A stretch of DNA of 64,000 nucleotides from Amoebophrya sp. A120 (lineage: Eukaryota > Sar > Dinophyceae > Syndiniales > Amoebophryaceae): NCBI GenBank assembly GCA_905178155.1, contig CAJINV010000007.1, forward strand, positions 2,399,151 to 2,463,150, in the 5' to 3' direction. Each line of letters starts with the position of its first letter. Positions within the stretch are counted from its first letter, which is position 1. Below the pieces are notes generated by a model. The model had not been told where the DNA came from. It was given only the letters and a program-made list of their open reading frames with translations, and searched no databases. Position numbers and translations under genes: made by a program. Shown piece by piece: positions 1 to 9,839 of the stretch.

Positions 1-420
1 CCCCTGCTGGTGTGCTGAGTTTCGGCATCTTTCTGCAGATCGAATCCACTGTCCTAGAGTAGACATGATCGCGGCACGTCGTTTCAATCGTCGGAACGAT
101 TCACCTGCATGCATCGACCATGTCATGTGCTGAAGCCCTGCACAGGCGCACACGCTTCTGGCACCAGCCCCATCCTAGTCGTTCGCTGTGCACTCTGCGC
201 CAGGAAAGGCCGCTAGTGTGACACACCCAGGGGCCGCCCGCGTGGAGGACACGCATGCAGGACATTTTTGGCCCCCACACTACCACCCGCGACGCGCCTC
301 ACCCTCATCGTGACGCAGCCTTAGGCGTGGGTGGGGTCGGCGGGTCTTGTCGTAAAACGTTTCCAGCGAGCGGTTGTCGTTCCGGCGTTTTGACAACCAA
401 ACCACCAACCAAACCAGCAT

Positions 421-1640
421 CCGCGAAATTTCAAAATAAAGACTTGCAAAACCCGCGAAGTTTCAAAATTTTATTTTTATTGATTTGCAAAATCCGCGAA
501 GTTTCAATATTTTATTTCTATTGCCTAGAGAAATACACAGCAAACCAGCAAGCAAGCAGCGCACCAAGCAGCACCACGCAACCAACCAAACCACCAGACC
601 ACACTACACCATACCCCATGTATGACGTGCCATGTATGATGTGCCATGTATGGTCTACCATGTATGATGTACCATGTATGATGTGCCATGTATGATGTAC
701 CATGTATGATGTGCCATGTATGGTGTATGATGTATGATGTATGATGTACCTCAAGCGCAGAAGTTGCGATGTATGGTGTATGATGTATGATGTATGATGT
801 ACCTCAAGCGCAGAATTTGCGATGTATGATGTATGATGTATGATGTACCTCAAGCGCAGAATTTGCGATGTGTGATGTATGATGTACGAGGTACATCGCA
901 GAATTTGCGACGTATGACGTATGATGTATGATGTACGAGGTACATACGTCGCAGAATTTGCGATGTATGATGTATGACGTATGATGTACAATGTTCGAAA
1001 GGTCGTTCTCCTCAAATCTTCGATGTATGATGTATGAGTTTTACGATGTATGAGCGCTCATACATCGCAAATCTCATACATGCCTCTCGCCCCCACCATA
1101 TTGGGGGGGCCCGGGTCAGGCCGGCGGGCAATACGACCAAAAACGCGTCTTGTGCAAAACACTTGCCCGATGGTAGGCGGCCCAAAGAAGGCACCCTGGG
1201 CGGGTCCCACACGAGCTACGAAAGTCAATCGATTTGATGTTCCAAAAGCCATGCGCTTACACAGCTACAGACGCAAAAAGGTACTCGCTTTGCCTGACTG
1301 ATCATGAGAATCCGCGAAATTTGAAAATTTTATTTTTATTGCATTTCCTCAAGGTCAAGAACAAGAGCTCGGAAGAAACAGACTGAAGTAGACGCGAAGC
1401 ACTACGTACAGCACGACGCTAAAATCATTTTTGTAGTATGTCCGTATATTTTCAGATTATGTGAAATTTAAAATTTTATTTTTTTATCCAAATTCAATGG
1501 CTCGCAGGAATTTAGGCAGTTCTACAAATTGCTCTTGTGCGCTTCGCGATTTTATCTACTTTTATAGATCCGCCTAATTTCAAAAATTTATTTTTATTGC
1601 TTTAACAAAATCGCGAAATTTTAAAATTTCATTTTTATCA
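421..1640. repeat. Seven dispersed copies of a ~30-bp AT-rich motif
   Basis: A motif close to CCGCGAAATTTCAAAATTTT followed by ATTTTTATTG recurs at about 421, 452, 494, 1312, 1461, 1570 and 1610, always in the same orientation. Copies diverge by a few bases and the spacing is irregular, so this is a short dispersed family rather than a simple tandem array. No coding signal overlaps it. Its role is unknown. Confidence 0.7.
613..1060. repeat. Tandem ATG-rich minisatellite
   Basis: From about 613 to 720 a unit of roughly 20 bp built on CATGTATGATGTGC is repeated. From about 720 to 1000 longer units of roughly 45-60 bp combine runs of TGTATGATG with a CCTCAAGCGCAGAATTTGCG block. Several copies contain small inverted pieces such as GTACGAGGTAC. 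The long open frames crossing this stretch are repeat artefacts. Confidence 0.85.
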
Positions 1641-1703
1641 CAGATCAAATTCGCTTTCTACTTCGATTTCATCCGTCTGACTCAAACTATGTTTCCAATA
1701 GCC

Positions 1704-2426
1704 TTACTTTTCCCGCAAAGCCCGGCCGAATTCGACGAGATACCGATCCAAAATCCGTCTCGCTCCCTTCCTGTCGTAGTATACCGTCTCTTCCACCTTC
1801 AGCAGCAGTGCTGATAGCACCGCCGCCGCACAGTGGTGTGAGGAGAGGTTCGGCTCGGTGAGCAAGTGACTCAAGTCCACGATCAGTCGGACGGGCGGTG
1901 TGCCCTGTTTATAGTAGCGGATGAAATCCGCGTAAACCGCCGGCTCAGAGTGCGCACAGGCGCAGTTGAACGAGAAGGAATGGGCACTGTAGTCGGTCGT
2001 TTGAAGGCCCAGGAGCATCGGGTCCTGGTCGTCGGTAGCACTGGTGGATTGTGCAACATCATCTTCAACTACATCGGACGAGAGGAAGCTTCCAGCAGGG
2101 ACCAGCTGGGATAGGGGATCTCGATCTACTCTTTCTTCCGTATTCTCGCTTTCTTCCTGTTCTCGTGGCTGTGCCGATGCCGTTCTCGTCTTCCACGCGA
2201 TCTCGTAGATGTAGGTGCTGTGTTGCCGAGAGAAAACGCCGTTGATCCCCTGGCAATCCTCCTCGTGCGTAACGCAAACTTGTTGCGCCTCTTGGATGCT
2301 TGTGAACAGGTGTTGGGGCTCGACATCTTTGGACGACGAGAGGGAGAAATTTACTGCCTTATCACGATTGAACCAACGATCACGATGCGCCACCCAACGA
2401 CAAAGAATGCGCTTCAATTCAGACAT
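1704..2426 (-). CDS. Hypothetical protein (240 aa), possible PAN/apple-like segment
   Basis: I do not recognise this gene. The 240-residue frame is open from an ATG to a stop and has a mixed, non-repetitive composition in its N-terminal third and C-terminal third, which favours real coding. Residues around 40-75 contain an EAQQVCVTHEEDCQGINGVF stretch whose spacing of two cysteines after an aromatic-rich start loosely recalls PAN/apple modules; this is a weak resemblance. The C-terminal part (VYADFIRYYK, then a helix-rich tail) has no motif I can name. It is on the same strand as all other genes here. Upstream exons may exist between 2430 and 2900, so the start is uncertain. Confidence 0.45.
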   Translation of the reverse strand: MSELKRILCRWVAHRDRWFNRDKAVNFSLSSSKDVEPQHLFTSIQEAQQVCVTHEEDCQGINGVFSRQHSTYIYEIAWKTRTASAQPREQEESENTEERVDRDPLSQLVPAGSFLSSDVVEDDVAQSTSATDDQDPMLLGLQTTDYSAHSFSFNCACAHSEPAVYADFIRYYKQGTPPVRLIVDLSHLLTEPNLSSHHCAAAVLSALLLKVEETVYYDRKGARRILDRYLVEFGRALREK

Positions 2427-2920
2427 AAGAAAGTGATAGGCGATTTGAAGTTGAACAACCTATAGCTGTCTGCTATTCATCTGTACACAACATCGCGCAT
2501 TTGAGTTGGACCATAATTGCTCTGCCCGTAGGTCCTGCTACTTTTTACCAGATCTGCGATCGAAAGAGAAGCAGAAATCAGTAGGTGTCGACAAAAAGAA
2601 GGCACCCGCACCGTAGCCGAGCATTCGAAGGAAAAAAAATACATCATGCCCTTGAAGACCATCTATGCACACAAGGCCAGGTCGTGAGGCCGATCTCTAT
2701 TTATTGGAACAAGGAGGTGGAGCAATACCATTGTAAATAGCGCACTTGTACAACGAGCGCCAAGATTTTTACCATGCAATTGCAAAGGTGCAAACAATGA
2801 CACCAGATAGAACCAGAAACAGGTGCAGTGCAGCAGCAGATCGCTACCGTTTAGTGCAATTGTGCATTTTGAGGCGAGTTTTACCTTGAAATTCATTTCA
2901 GCAACAGCGCTGGGACTGCG

Positions 2921-4300
2921 TCAGTGATACGCAGCAGCACGAAGAGAAACTGTCGTGCTATTATTTGTGCTCGTTCCGTGTCGAGGCGGGGAAGCTGCAA
3001 GTCCCAACGACCTCGCATCGAATACAATTTCGTTTTCATCTGCATACCGCAATTTGAAGTCGAACAAAGGACGACCCGAAACCCCACCGGAAGAATTATA
3101 CGACGCTGTGCTAGAAGCAAAGTCCTCGTATTCTTTCGCGAACGTCTTTATCTGGGAAAACTCCTGAACTTTTTTTGCCACCAGCCACCGCATCAGTGCT
3201 CCCTTGGCTTCCATCACTTGCAGGGCCGGGATGCCGGCGAAGGTGACTTGCAGAAGTGTCAGGGTGTTTTCCCCGACCAGCTCCTGCAGAAAGTTCGCGT
3301 CGTGTTCCCGAAGGTTCAAGTTCAAAGCCCTGTAGGGTGGCCCAGAGTTATTGCCTTTTCCACCGTCTTCTCTGTCCACCCTTCTCAGATCCCGCAAGAC
3401 TTTGTCGCGGAATCCAGGCTCATTGCGCCAGAACTCTGCCAGGTATCCCTGAGCGTGCTTGGTCTTTTCCTTTTGATACTTCTCAACCTCCCGCATTCTC
3501 TGCGTTTCGTGCTGTGGGGGAGTGTACGCTCTGGGCCGCTTTTTCGCCCGCAGCTTGTGGTAGTCGTCGAGCTGGGGTCGGAAGTCGTATTCTAGAAGGA
3601 GCGGAGGATATTCCACATTCACAACGTGAAAAGGGTCGACCCAGCCATAACCGCCAGACAGGATGCGAATGTGGTCTTTGGCGAAGAAATCCAACTTGTC
3701 CTCCAGCGCTCCTGCTTGTCTATGTTCTGTTCTTCCTGAGGGCCGCTGCAAATCAGTGTGATTCCAGAAGTTGTCATCGTAGACACCACAGGCCGGCTTC
3801 AAATAATCCCGATGATGCCGCGAAGAAGTTGTCGCGGAACCACCACCGTGGTTAATCTGATCGTCGGTAGAGAGCCTCTGCATGTACTTCTGACACAACA
3901 CCCGGTCGATCCGAAGCTGCTTCTCCACATCAGCGCTGTCTAGCTTTCGAAGGTTCGCGTACGCATTCGGCTCGTGATGGGTAATTGGAGCGAGTGTTGC
4001 TCCGTGAGCAGTAGCTTGTAATGTGGCGGAGCCGGCGGCACCTGCTGCACTTCGTTGCGCATAGCGCTTTCCTGCAGAAACAAGAATCAACATCAAACTT
4101 TGAATATTCTCGTGATTACTAGCCCAAGTGGAAGTTGTCAGTGTCGAGCAGAAGCAGATTGATATTGCAGTGTTTACTTTGATGCGACCAGGCGCTTTTT
4201 TTACACAGCGACCGCTTTTTTTTTGTTCGGCTGAGGGCGAGCACGCGGCTACGCAAGTAGCGGTGATCACATGAAACAAGACGACCTGCAGGACCATCAT
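2921..4300 (-). CDS. Hypothetical secreted protein (up to 459 aa)
   Basis: Unrecognised. The frame opens with a hydrophobic N-terminus (MMVLQVVLFHVITATCVAAC) that looks like a signal peptide. The next ~60 residues are probably an intron read through: a good acceptor (TTTCTGCAG) lies near 4073, and a plausible donor lies near 4200, so the mature message may drop about 130 bases. From about residue 75 the protein is compositionally normal, with charged helices (MREVEKYQKEKTKHAQGYL) and conserved-looking aromatic blocks (GGYGWVDPFHVVNVEYPPLL). No catalytic motif was identified. It lies directly downstream of the tandem cathepsin gene and, like it, appears to enter the secretory pathway; any functional link is only inferred from position. 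Confidence 0.55.
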   Translation of the reverse strand: MMVLQVVLFHVITATCVAACSPSAEQKKSGRCVKKAPGRIKVNTAISICFCSTLTTSTWASNHENIQSLMLILVSAGKRYAQRSAAGAAGSATLQATAHGATLAPITHHEPNAYANLRKLDSADVEKQLRIDRVLCQKYMQRLSTDDQINHGGGSATTSSRHHRDYLKPACGVYDDNFWNHTDLQRPSGRTEHRQAGALEDKLDFFAKDHIRILSGGYGWVDPFHVVNVEYPPLLLEYDFRPQLDDYHKLRAKKRPRAYTPPQHETQRMREVEKYQKEKTKHAQGYLAEFWRNEPGFRDKVLRDLRRVDREDGGKGNNSGPPYRALNLNLREHDANFLQELVGENTLTLLQVTFAGIPALQVMEAKGALMRWLVAKKVQEFSQIKTFAKEYEDFASSTASYNSSGGVSGRPLFDFKLRYADENEIVFDARSLGLAASPPRHGTSTNNSTTVSLRAAAYH

Positions 4301-4558
4301 ACGGCTGGTAGCGTTTCGCCCTCACTGACACATTGAGACGATGAACATCCTCACGACCCGCCCTACAACGACAAAGCTGACGAATTTCACCAGCAGAGCT
4401 AGCTGCTCCACCGGTTCAGTCACTGCTTGCTGCACGCTGCTGTTTTGCTTTTGTCGCAGATTTTGATCTTTGCTTTAGCTTCTTTAGCGCCCTCCGTAAG
4501 AGCACATGCGCAAGAACCTCTTGTAAGCGTGGTTTGACTTTGTCCCGCGTCTTCTTTT

Positions 4559-7500
4559 TCACAGCTTCACTCTCTTCAGCCTCATCATCTGTGCTTCCAA
4601 ATTTCTCCTACTAGGAATAATGTAGGCACATTCAGCACTCTCCATCGTCAAAGCGTTCTTCCCCCGCGCAAGCAAAAACCATCCCGCCCAACCCCACGAC
4701 GAGCCCCAACTGTTTCGAACGACCCAATATGGGACTCCTGCGGCTGCAGGTACTACAGTGGTCGTGTCTGCGTTATTCTTACTTTCGTCACGTACTCGTG
4801 CATCTTCTCGTCCGTCTTGCCTATGAGTTGTACCCCATCCTGTTAGCTCAACAAAGTGGTCCACCGCGTGTCCCTTGCGAATCTCCGCATCGCCTAGATG
4901 AGGACCGGGGTCTAACACAACCGAGTTGTATCTCCTCCACTCTGGTACATCTGTGCTGGCGCTGTCGGGCGTATTTGAGCCTTTGCCTCCAATGTTCTCG
5001 TCCTGCGATTCGCCGTCAGCACGTCGAGCGCCAAGGACCGCGTTCTCCATTCTATACCGGTCGAAACTCTTCACGTTCGAGAAAAAACCGCAGGAAATCG
5101 GTCCGCCGACAAAAATTTCTTCCATCATCGTGAATTCGCTCAAATTTGGGATAATGCCAAACTCGGAGAGACGGAAGATGTTGGGATGGGCCTTGTCGCA
5201 GGTGTCGTTTGGGCCATCTTCCTCACCGTAATAAAGGGGCTGGCGCTGCGAGTCGTGCCGTATGACCTCCGAGCTTGTGCTAGAAGTGGTGGGGCTATTG
5301 TCAGACGACCTGCTTTCCTCCTCGATATTCGTTTGCACATACCCGCTCGCATCCGCTTTGTGGTTCAAGAAGCCACAATCTCCATTCCAGGCGCACGTGT
5401 AGCCCGAGAGGTGTTTGCAAACAAAATCCTTCTGCGCCGCGGAGAACGCCGGAAGCAGCCCAGAAGGTCTGTGATCTTCTTGCCGCGTTTTTAAATTATC
5501 CCGATCCGCATCATGTTGATCAGCACCACTTGAAGTTGCTGTAGTATCCGCATCGGAGTTCTTGCTATCTTCCTCCCTGTCTGTTTCTATTCCCGCCCCG
5601 GTCCCCCCTCCTCCAAACAAAACTTTATTTCCCAACGCCCCCGGCCCTTCGTACGTCGACATTTTTCCGCAGCACTCGATTCCCCAGGCGAACCCGTGGC
5701 CTCGGTATATTGGGTTCTCAAACGTTACATTCTCAACTGTATACATGATTTGTCATGCAAAATGACCATGACCCGCCAGACGATCAAGCTGCTTCGCATG
5801 ACAAATTCACGAAAGGTTAAATAGCACTGTAATCCGGATCAAACCTGTAATGCAAGACGCGCAAGGTTCTCCCTTTCGCCTGTGCTGGTCTTGCATTACA
5901 AATCCATGTAACAGTTGAGAATGTAACAGTTGAAAACGACATACGGTACGGGGCGTTGGTCTCGTCACTGGCGCCGAAGTGCTTCAGAAAATGCGCCCCC
6001 CGAATCGCCATGCCCGACCTGCAGTCGCCGCCGGTGAGAGAGTCGTCGAAGTTCAGCAGCGTCTGCATGGAGACTGTCGGGTCGAGCAGCCCCTTGGAGG
6101 CGATCCTGATCCGGTCGGAAAACGTCGCGATCAGCGCCGCGGCCCAGCAGTGGTAGCAAATCTTCCCGGCGAATTGGGAAAGGATTTTCGACGGCGCGAC
6201 CACAGTTGTGGTCGGAGATAAGTTTCTTGGATTTATCGCGCCGTTATTTCCTCCTAGTATGTTGGGTGGTATGACAAAGCTGTCGAAGCTGTTTCGCAGG
6301 CTGTTTTGTTTTCGTCGTGTGCTTGTTCCTCGCCACAGCTTGTGAAATTTCTCCCGGCGAAGACTCATTTCGGTCCAATAGGCGGGGTCGAGACGGGCAA
6401 GGTTTCGTGATTTTTGTGATGGAGATTCGTCTTGAACTTCATCTCTGTCCGCTCGGAGGTGTTGTTTTTGTTTATTTTCTTTTCCGTCGAGCAGAAACTG
6501 CAGGTGTGGATCTGGCCGGAAGTGAAGGTCTAGTTTTTCAGATTGCGCAGTATTTGCACTGGTAGTTCCTTCTGAAGATGATGGTACCTCAACCTTCCCC
6601 TTCGCCATGCTCACCAGCCTGGCCACGTCTCTTCGATCCGGTACCGCGAAGGAGCAGTGGCCGGATTCGATCTGGAACAAATTCACACCTCTCTCGAGGT
6701 AGAAGAAGCCGCGTAAACCCCAGTTCGTCCCGTAGGAATTTTTGCCGGACCAGTAGGGTGTTTCCTGCACCTTTCCGTACCCGACCAAGGTGACGACGTG
6801 GTCGGGTTCTGATGCAACTCCAACACTTGCAATTCTTCGTGAAGCTGAACTGCTATCGTGAACAAGATCTTGCTTTTTTTGCATAATCAAAGCATTGGTA
6901 CGGGCACCACCCCCATCCGGTCGCTCGACATCCGCTAGTCGTACCCCGTACTCAAACCGGTAGTTTTGAAAAACACTCTCCTCGCTGACAGCGACCCCGC
7001 ACACAATCGGTCCGTTCTTGTAGATCTCAGAACGCATCCGCTTCTCCATCTCTGCCACAGTCGCGGCAACCACGCGTCCGTAGAACTCCGCCCTGTAAAG
7101 TTGGTACGCGGGGCCGTGCGTCTGTTCTTGCGGTCGTTCCAGCTGCGTAATTGCAGAATCAGGGCCCTTTTCCAAATCGTATTGGATCGGTTTGTTTCCC
7201 GCGATCTCCGTGTTCCAAGCACACGTTCCGTTGAAATCGCAGGCACGGCAGAAAAAACTGCGAAGGTCGTCAACGGCTGCGAATTTCAAGTCCTCTACCA
7301 CGTCGATGCTGAAGCGCGATGAAAAATCGTTCCCGCGAGCAGGATGGCGATGGCTCCGCGCTCCTGCAATAGTAGATGACGTCGCAGCATCTTTGTTGCA
7401 CCGGTCGACGTGGTCCGTAGTGGTTGTAGTACTGGCCCCAGCTGCGCTACAGGTAGGTGTTTTCCCTCGTAGTTCTTCAACATCTACTGCAGCGGTGCTG

Positions 7501-8542
7501 TTCATCTCTACTTCGCTAAGCCTTAGATATGCTGCTGCGTTTTCCACTGCCGTCGCACGCTTGCCGCAACAGCCTGGACCCCACAGAGATTCAAAGGAAA
7601 GAAAGTCTTCACCGATTGTTCACGTTCACCAACTGCAGGTCGTGGAGAGTATTACAATTTTTATGACCGCGGCTCATTACTTCTAATTCTGACAGTTTGT
7701 TGTAAGTACGTACCCACATTGCAACACTTTTCAACAGTCGCGAGTTTCATTTTTATAATATCTACAAATGAGGTGCCGCATTTACAACAGAAACGTGCTG
7801 ATGATAAAGCTGATGCTGAAGTCTTTACTTTTCCACTTTCATAACCCAAGTCCACCCCTCCTTCCCAGATCGCGCAGGAGTCATCCGTGGTGCCAAACTC
7901 TTTGAAGAACCGAAACGCGTCGATCGGATCGCCTCCCTGACTGCTTCCGCCTCCGGTGAGACTCGAGTCGAAGTTGAGCAACAACTGCGGCGACAGCGCG
8001 TTCACGCTAAACAGCAGAGGGAAAGCGGTTTTCGTGAGTGAAGCTGCCGAAGACAGCATCATCGACCTCGCTATCGCAATCCGGAACCGATCCGCGAAGC
8101 TGGTTGCGGCGGCGATAACCCAGCATGTCGCAGAAGGTGCGGGGTTCAGTTGCGACACTTTCACGTCTTCGATAAGGTTGCGGAGGTTGAAGTTGTTTTT
8201 GTTCTTCTTGTTCGTCCCGCCGGACGTTCCGACAAAACGCCAATCGAACGACTGGAGATCATCGGTAACTTCGTTAGCATTCGCGTAGTTATCCCCGTCC
8301 TCATCTAATATCCAAGTGATTTCATCAGCCGGGGGCTCGGGATAGTTGGCATCTGCATTGCTGCTTTCGACACGGCTTCTGGGGTGAGGTAGAGTTGTCA
8401 CAGGTGAGGGAACATAGCACCTCGGTGGACGTGAAGAAGACGAGTCTCTCACAGAAAAAACTTGAGCAAATGGCACAACGAGGGCAGCAAGGACAACACG
8501 ACGACAGGGACAAATGAAAGCAGGAAAGGCCGACATTTTCAT
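4559..8542 (-). CDS. Tandem two-domain cathepsin X/Z-like cysteine protease
   Basis: A secreted papain-family (C1A) protease with two catalytic domains in one polypeptide. A signal peptide (VVLAALVVPFAQVFS) starts exon A (about 7845-8542). Domain 1 has its nucleophile in SATCW, its histidine in DHVVTLVGYG and its asparagine in KNSYGTNWG. Domain 2 has CYHCW, DHFVELTGWG and RNSWGSSWG. The segments GPIVCG and GPISCG and the ADRFRIA and SDRIRIA helices resemble cathepsin X. A continuous frame joins domain 1 to domain 2 through a roughly 150-residue linker, so this is a fusion and not two genes. The intron near 7600-7840 is not fully resolved: GTTATG as donor at about 7844 joined to an AAG acceptor gives a consistent frame with WGPGCCGKR. 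The second interruption is the element at 5708-5943. Domain 1 lacks the first Cys of the usual CGSCW and has Tyr for Trp after Asn-Ser, so it may be less active. Confidence 0.85.
5708..5943 (+). mobile_element. Introner element IE1 in cathepsin domain 2
   Basis: The 236-bp element has TAT...ATA ends, an inverted repeat around TTGGGTTCTCAAACGTTACA and a 5-bp target duplication TACCG. Removing it with one TACCG joins NAPYR to GHGFAWG in frame. Stop codons lie inside it. It contains TTTGTCATGC and GCATGACAAA boxes near its ends. It is a close sibling of IE4 but in the opposite orientation relative to its host gene. Confidence 0.9.
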
Positions 8543-9430
8543 CTTTTCGAATTCTTGGAATTATTGAAATCCATGCGATGTCACGATCAAAGTGGCACGT
8601 ATTGCCATCAACTCGTTGTGTAACTAACTTGTCTGGTCTGAAGTTGAAGTAGAGGTGACTTTTTTCGGATCAGATCTTCTTGTAAGTCTTGGCTTCATCT
8701 TCTATCGTGACCGGGAGTGGGAGCGATCTGGTGGAAGAACAAGAATTGAAACTGTCAGACAGGTAGCGCGTGGATGTAGTTCGCCAACATTTACAGTCCA
8801 AGGCCAGCTCAAGCGAAGGCTCGCTGCCACAACATGGCGACATAAATCATTTTGCAACGTAATGTACCCCCGGTGTGAGTTTGTAATGGTTGCCCCACGG
8901 CATCATGCCAGACCAGCAGCAGAAGTCCTTTTTTACAGGTTTTTGTCAACAACATTATTTGTATTTCAACAATCCTGTGGCCAACATTAGCGATGTAAAA
9001 ACTCTTGCTTCATCTTGCAAAGGCGTGCGTAGGCGTATCAAAAAATGTGAACCAGCATCAGCATTGTACACTCTAGCAGGAAAGCTGTGCGAGTTTACCT
9101 CGACGCTTGTGCTTCAAGCTGTATGGATTTTCTTCATGATGTTGAAATTTCAGCAATTCTTGTTCACTAATCCTAATGTAAGTAGCAATAGCATCAACAG
9201 GAACATGAAGCCTTCTTCTAGCGCTCCTATATTTACTTCTCCTACTCTTTCATCCAGATGAACTCCTTCTCCTGTAGTGTACCAGGTTCAGGAGACTGAA
9301 TCCCTACACTGCCGGAGGAGGAGAAGAGCGCAATTATGTGTCGCCCTTTGTTTTCCGACACGCCATGACATCAGATTTTTTCAACTACACACCTCAAACT
9401 CGTCACAGTCCGCTCTAACCCCGGCTCCAC
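8543..9430. other. Intergenic, no gene seen
   Basis: No open frame of convincing composition on either strand and no recognised motif. It should contain the upstream region of the cathepsin gene (right of 8542) and the downstream region of the CAP gene. Confidence 0.5.
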
Positions 9431-9839
9431 TTATTTTGGCCTTCTTTGCTCTTCAGGTTGTTCAGGTCGCCGTACTGGAGCAGGCTCAATGCTACTGCGT
9501 GGGACGTCGATCATGGGACGCGGTTCTTGCGCTCGCTTGTCTATCACTATCGCTTTCCGCAGCAGACTCGGCCAGCCCACGGGTGCTACCACGTCACCCG
9601 CTGCGGACAGTAGCAAGTAATCACGACCCATCCGCTTATTTTTACTCGTGGTCGTCTCAGTGAAAGAATGGTTCCAAATGTTGGTTGCTGAAGTTGTTCT
9701 GTTGTTCTTATTGTACTAGAAGAACCTGCTGGTTTATAATTCTGCATCTCACCTCCGTGTCGTCGTCCGCAGCCACGACCGTGTTGACCGCACGATCCGC
9801 TTCCTTGTTGCCAAGCCGCTACTTCCCCGCTGGGAGTCT

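Noticed and set aside
518-1015. 165-codon minus-strand frame of repeated Tyr/Ile/His/Thr
   Set aside because: It is a translation of the ATG-rich minisatellite; the repetitive composition comes from DNA repeats, not a protein.
5817-5950. Reading frame continuing from cathepsin exon B into TVTFSTVTWICNARPAQ
   Set aside because: This is IE1 sequence read through; the protease consensus resumes only after the element, and stops lie inside it.
9277-9663. 128-codon plus-strand frame
   Set aside because: No family resemblance; the minus-strand reading of the same region looks more like coding sequence (possible extra exons of the CAP gene).
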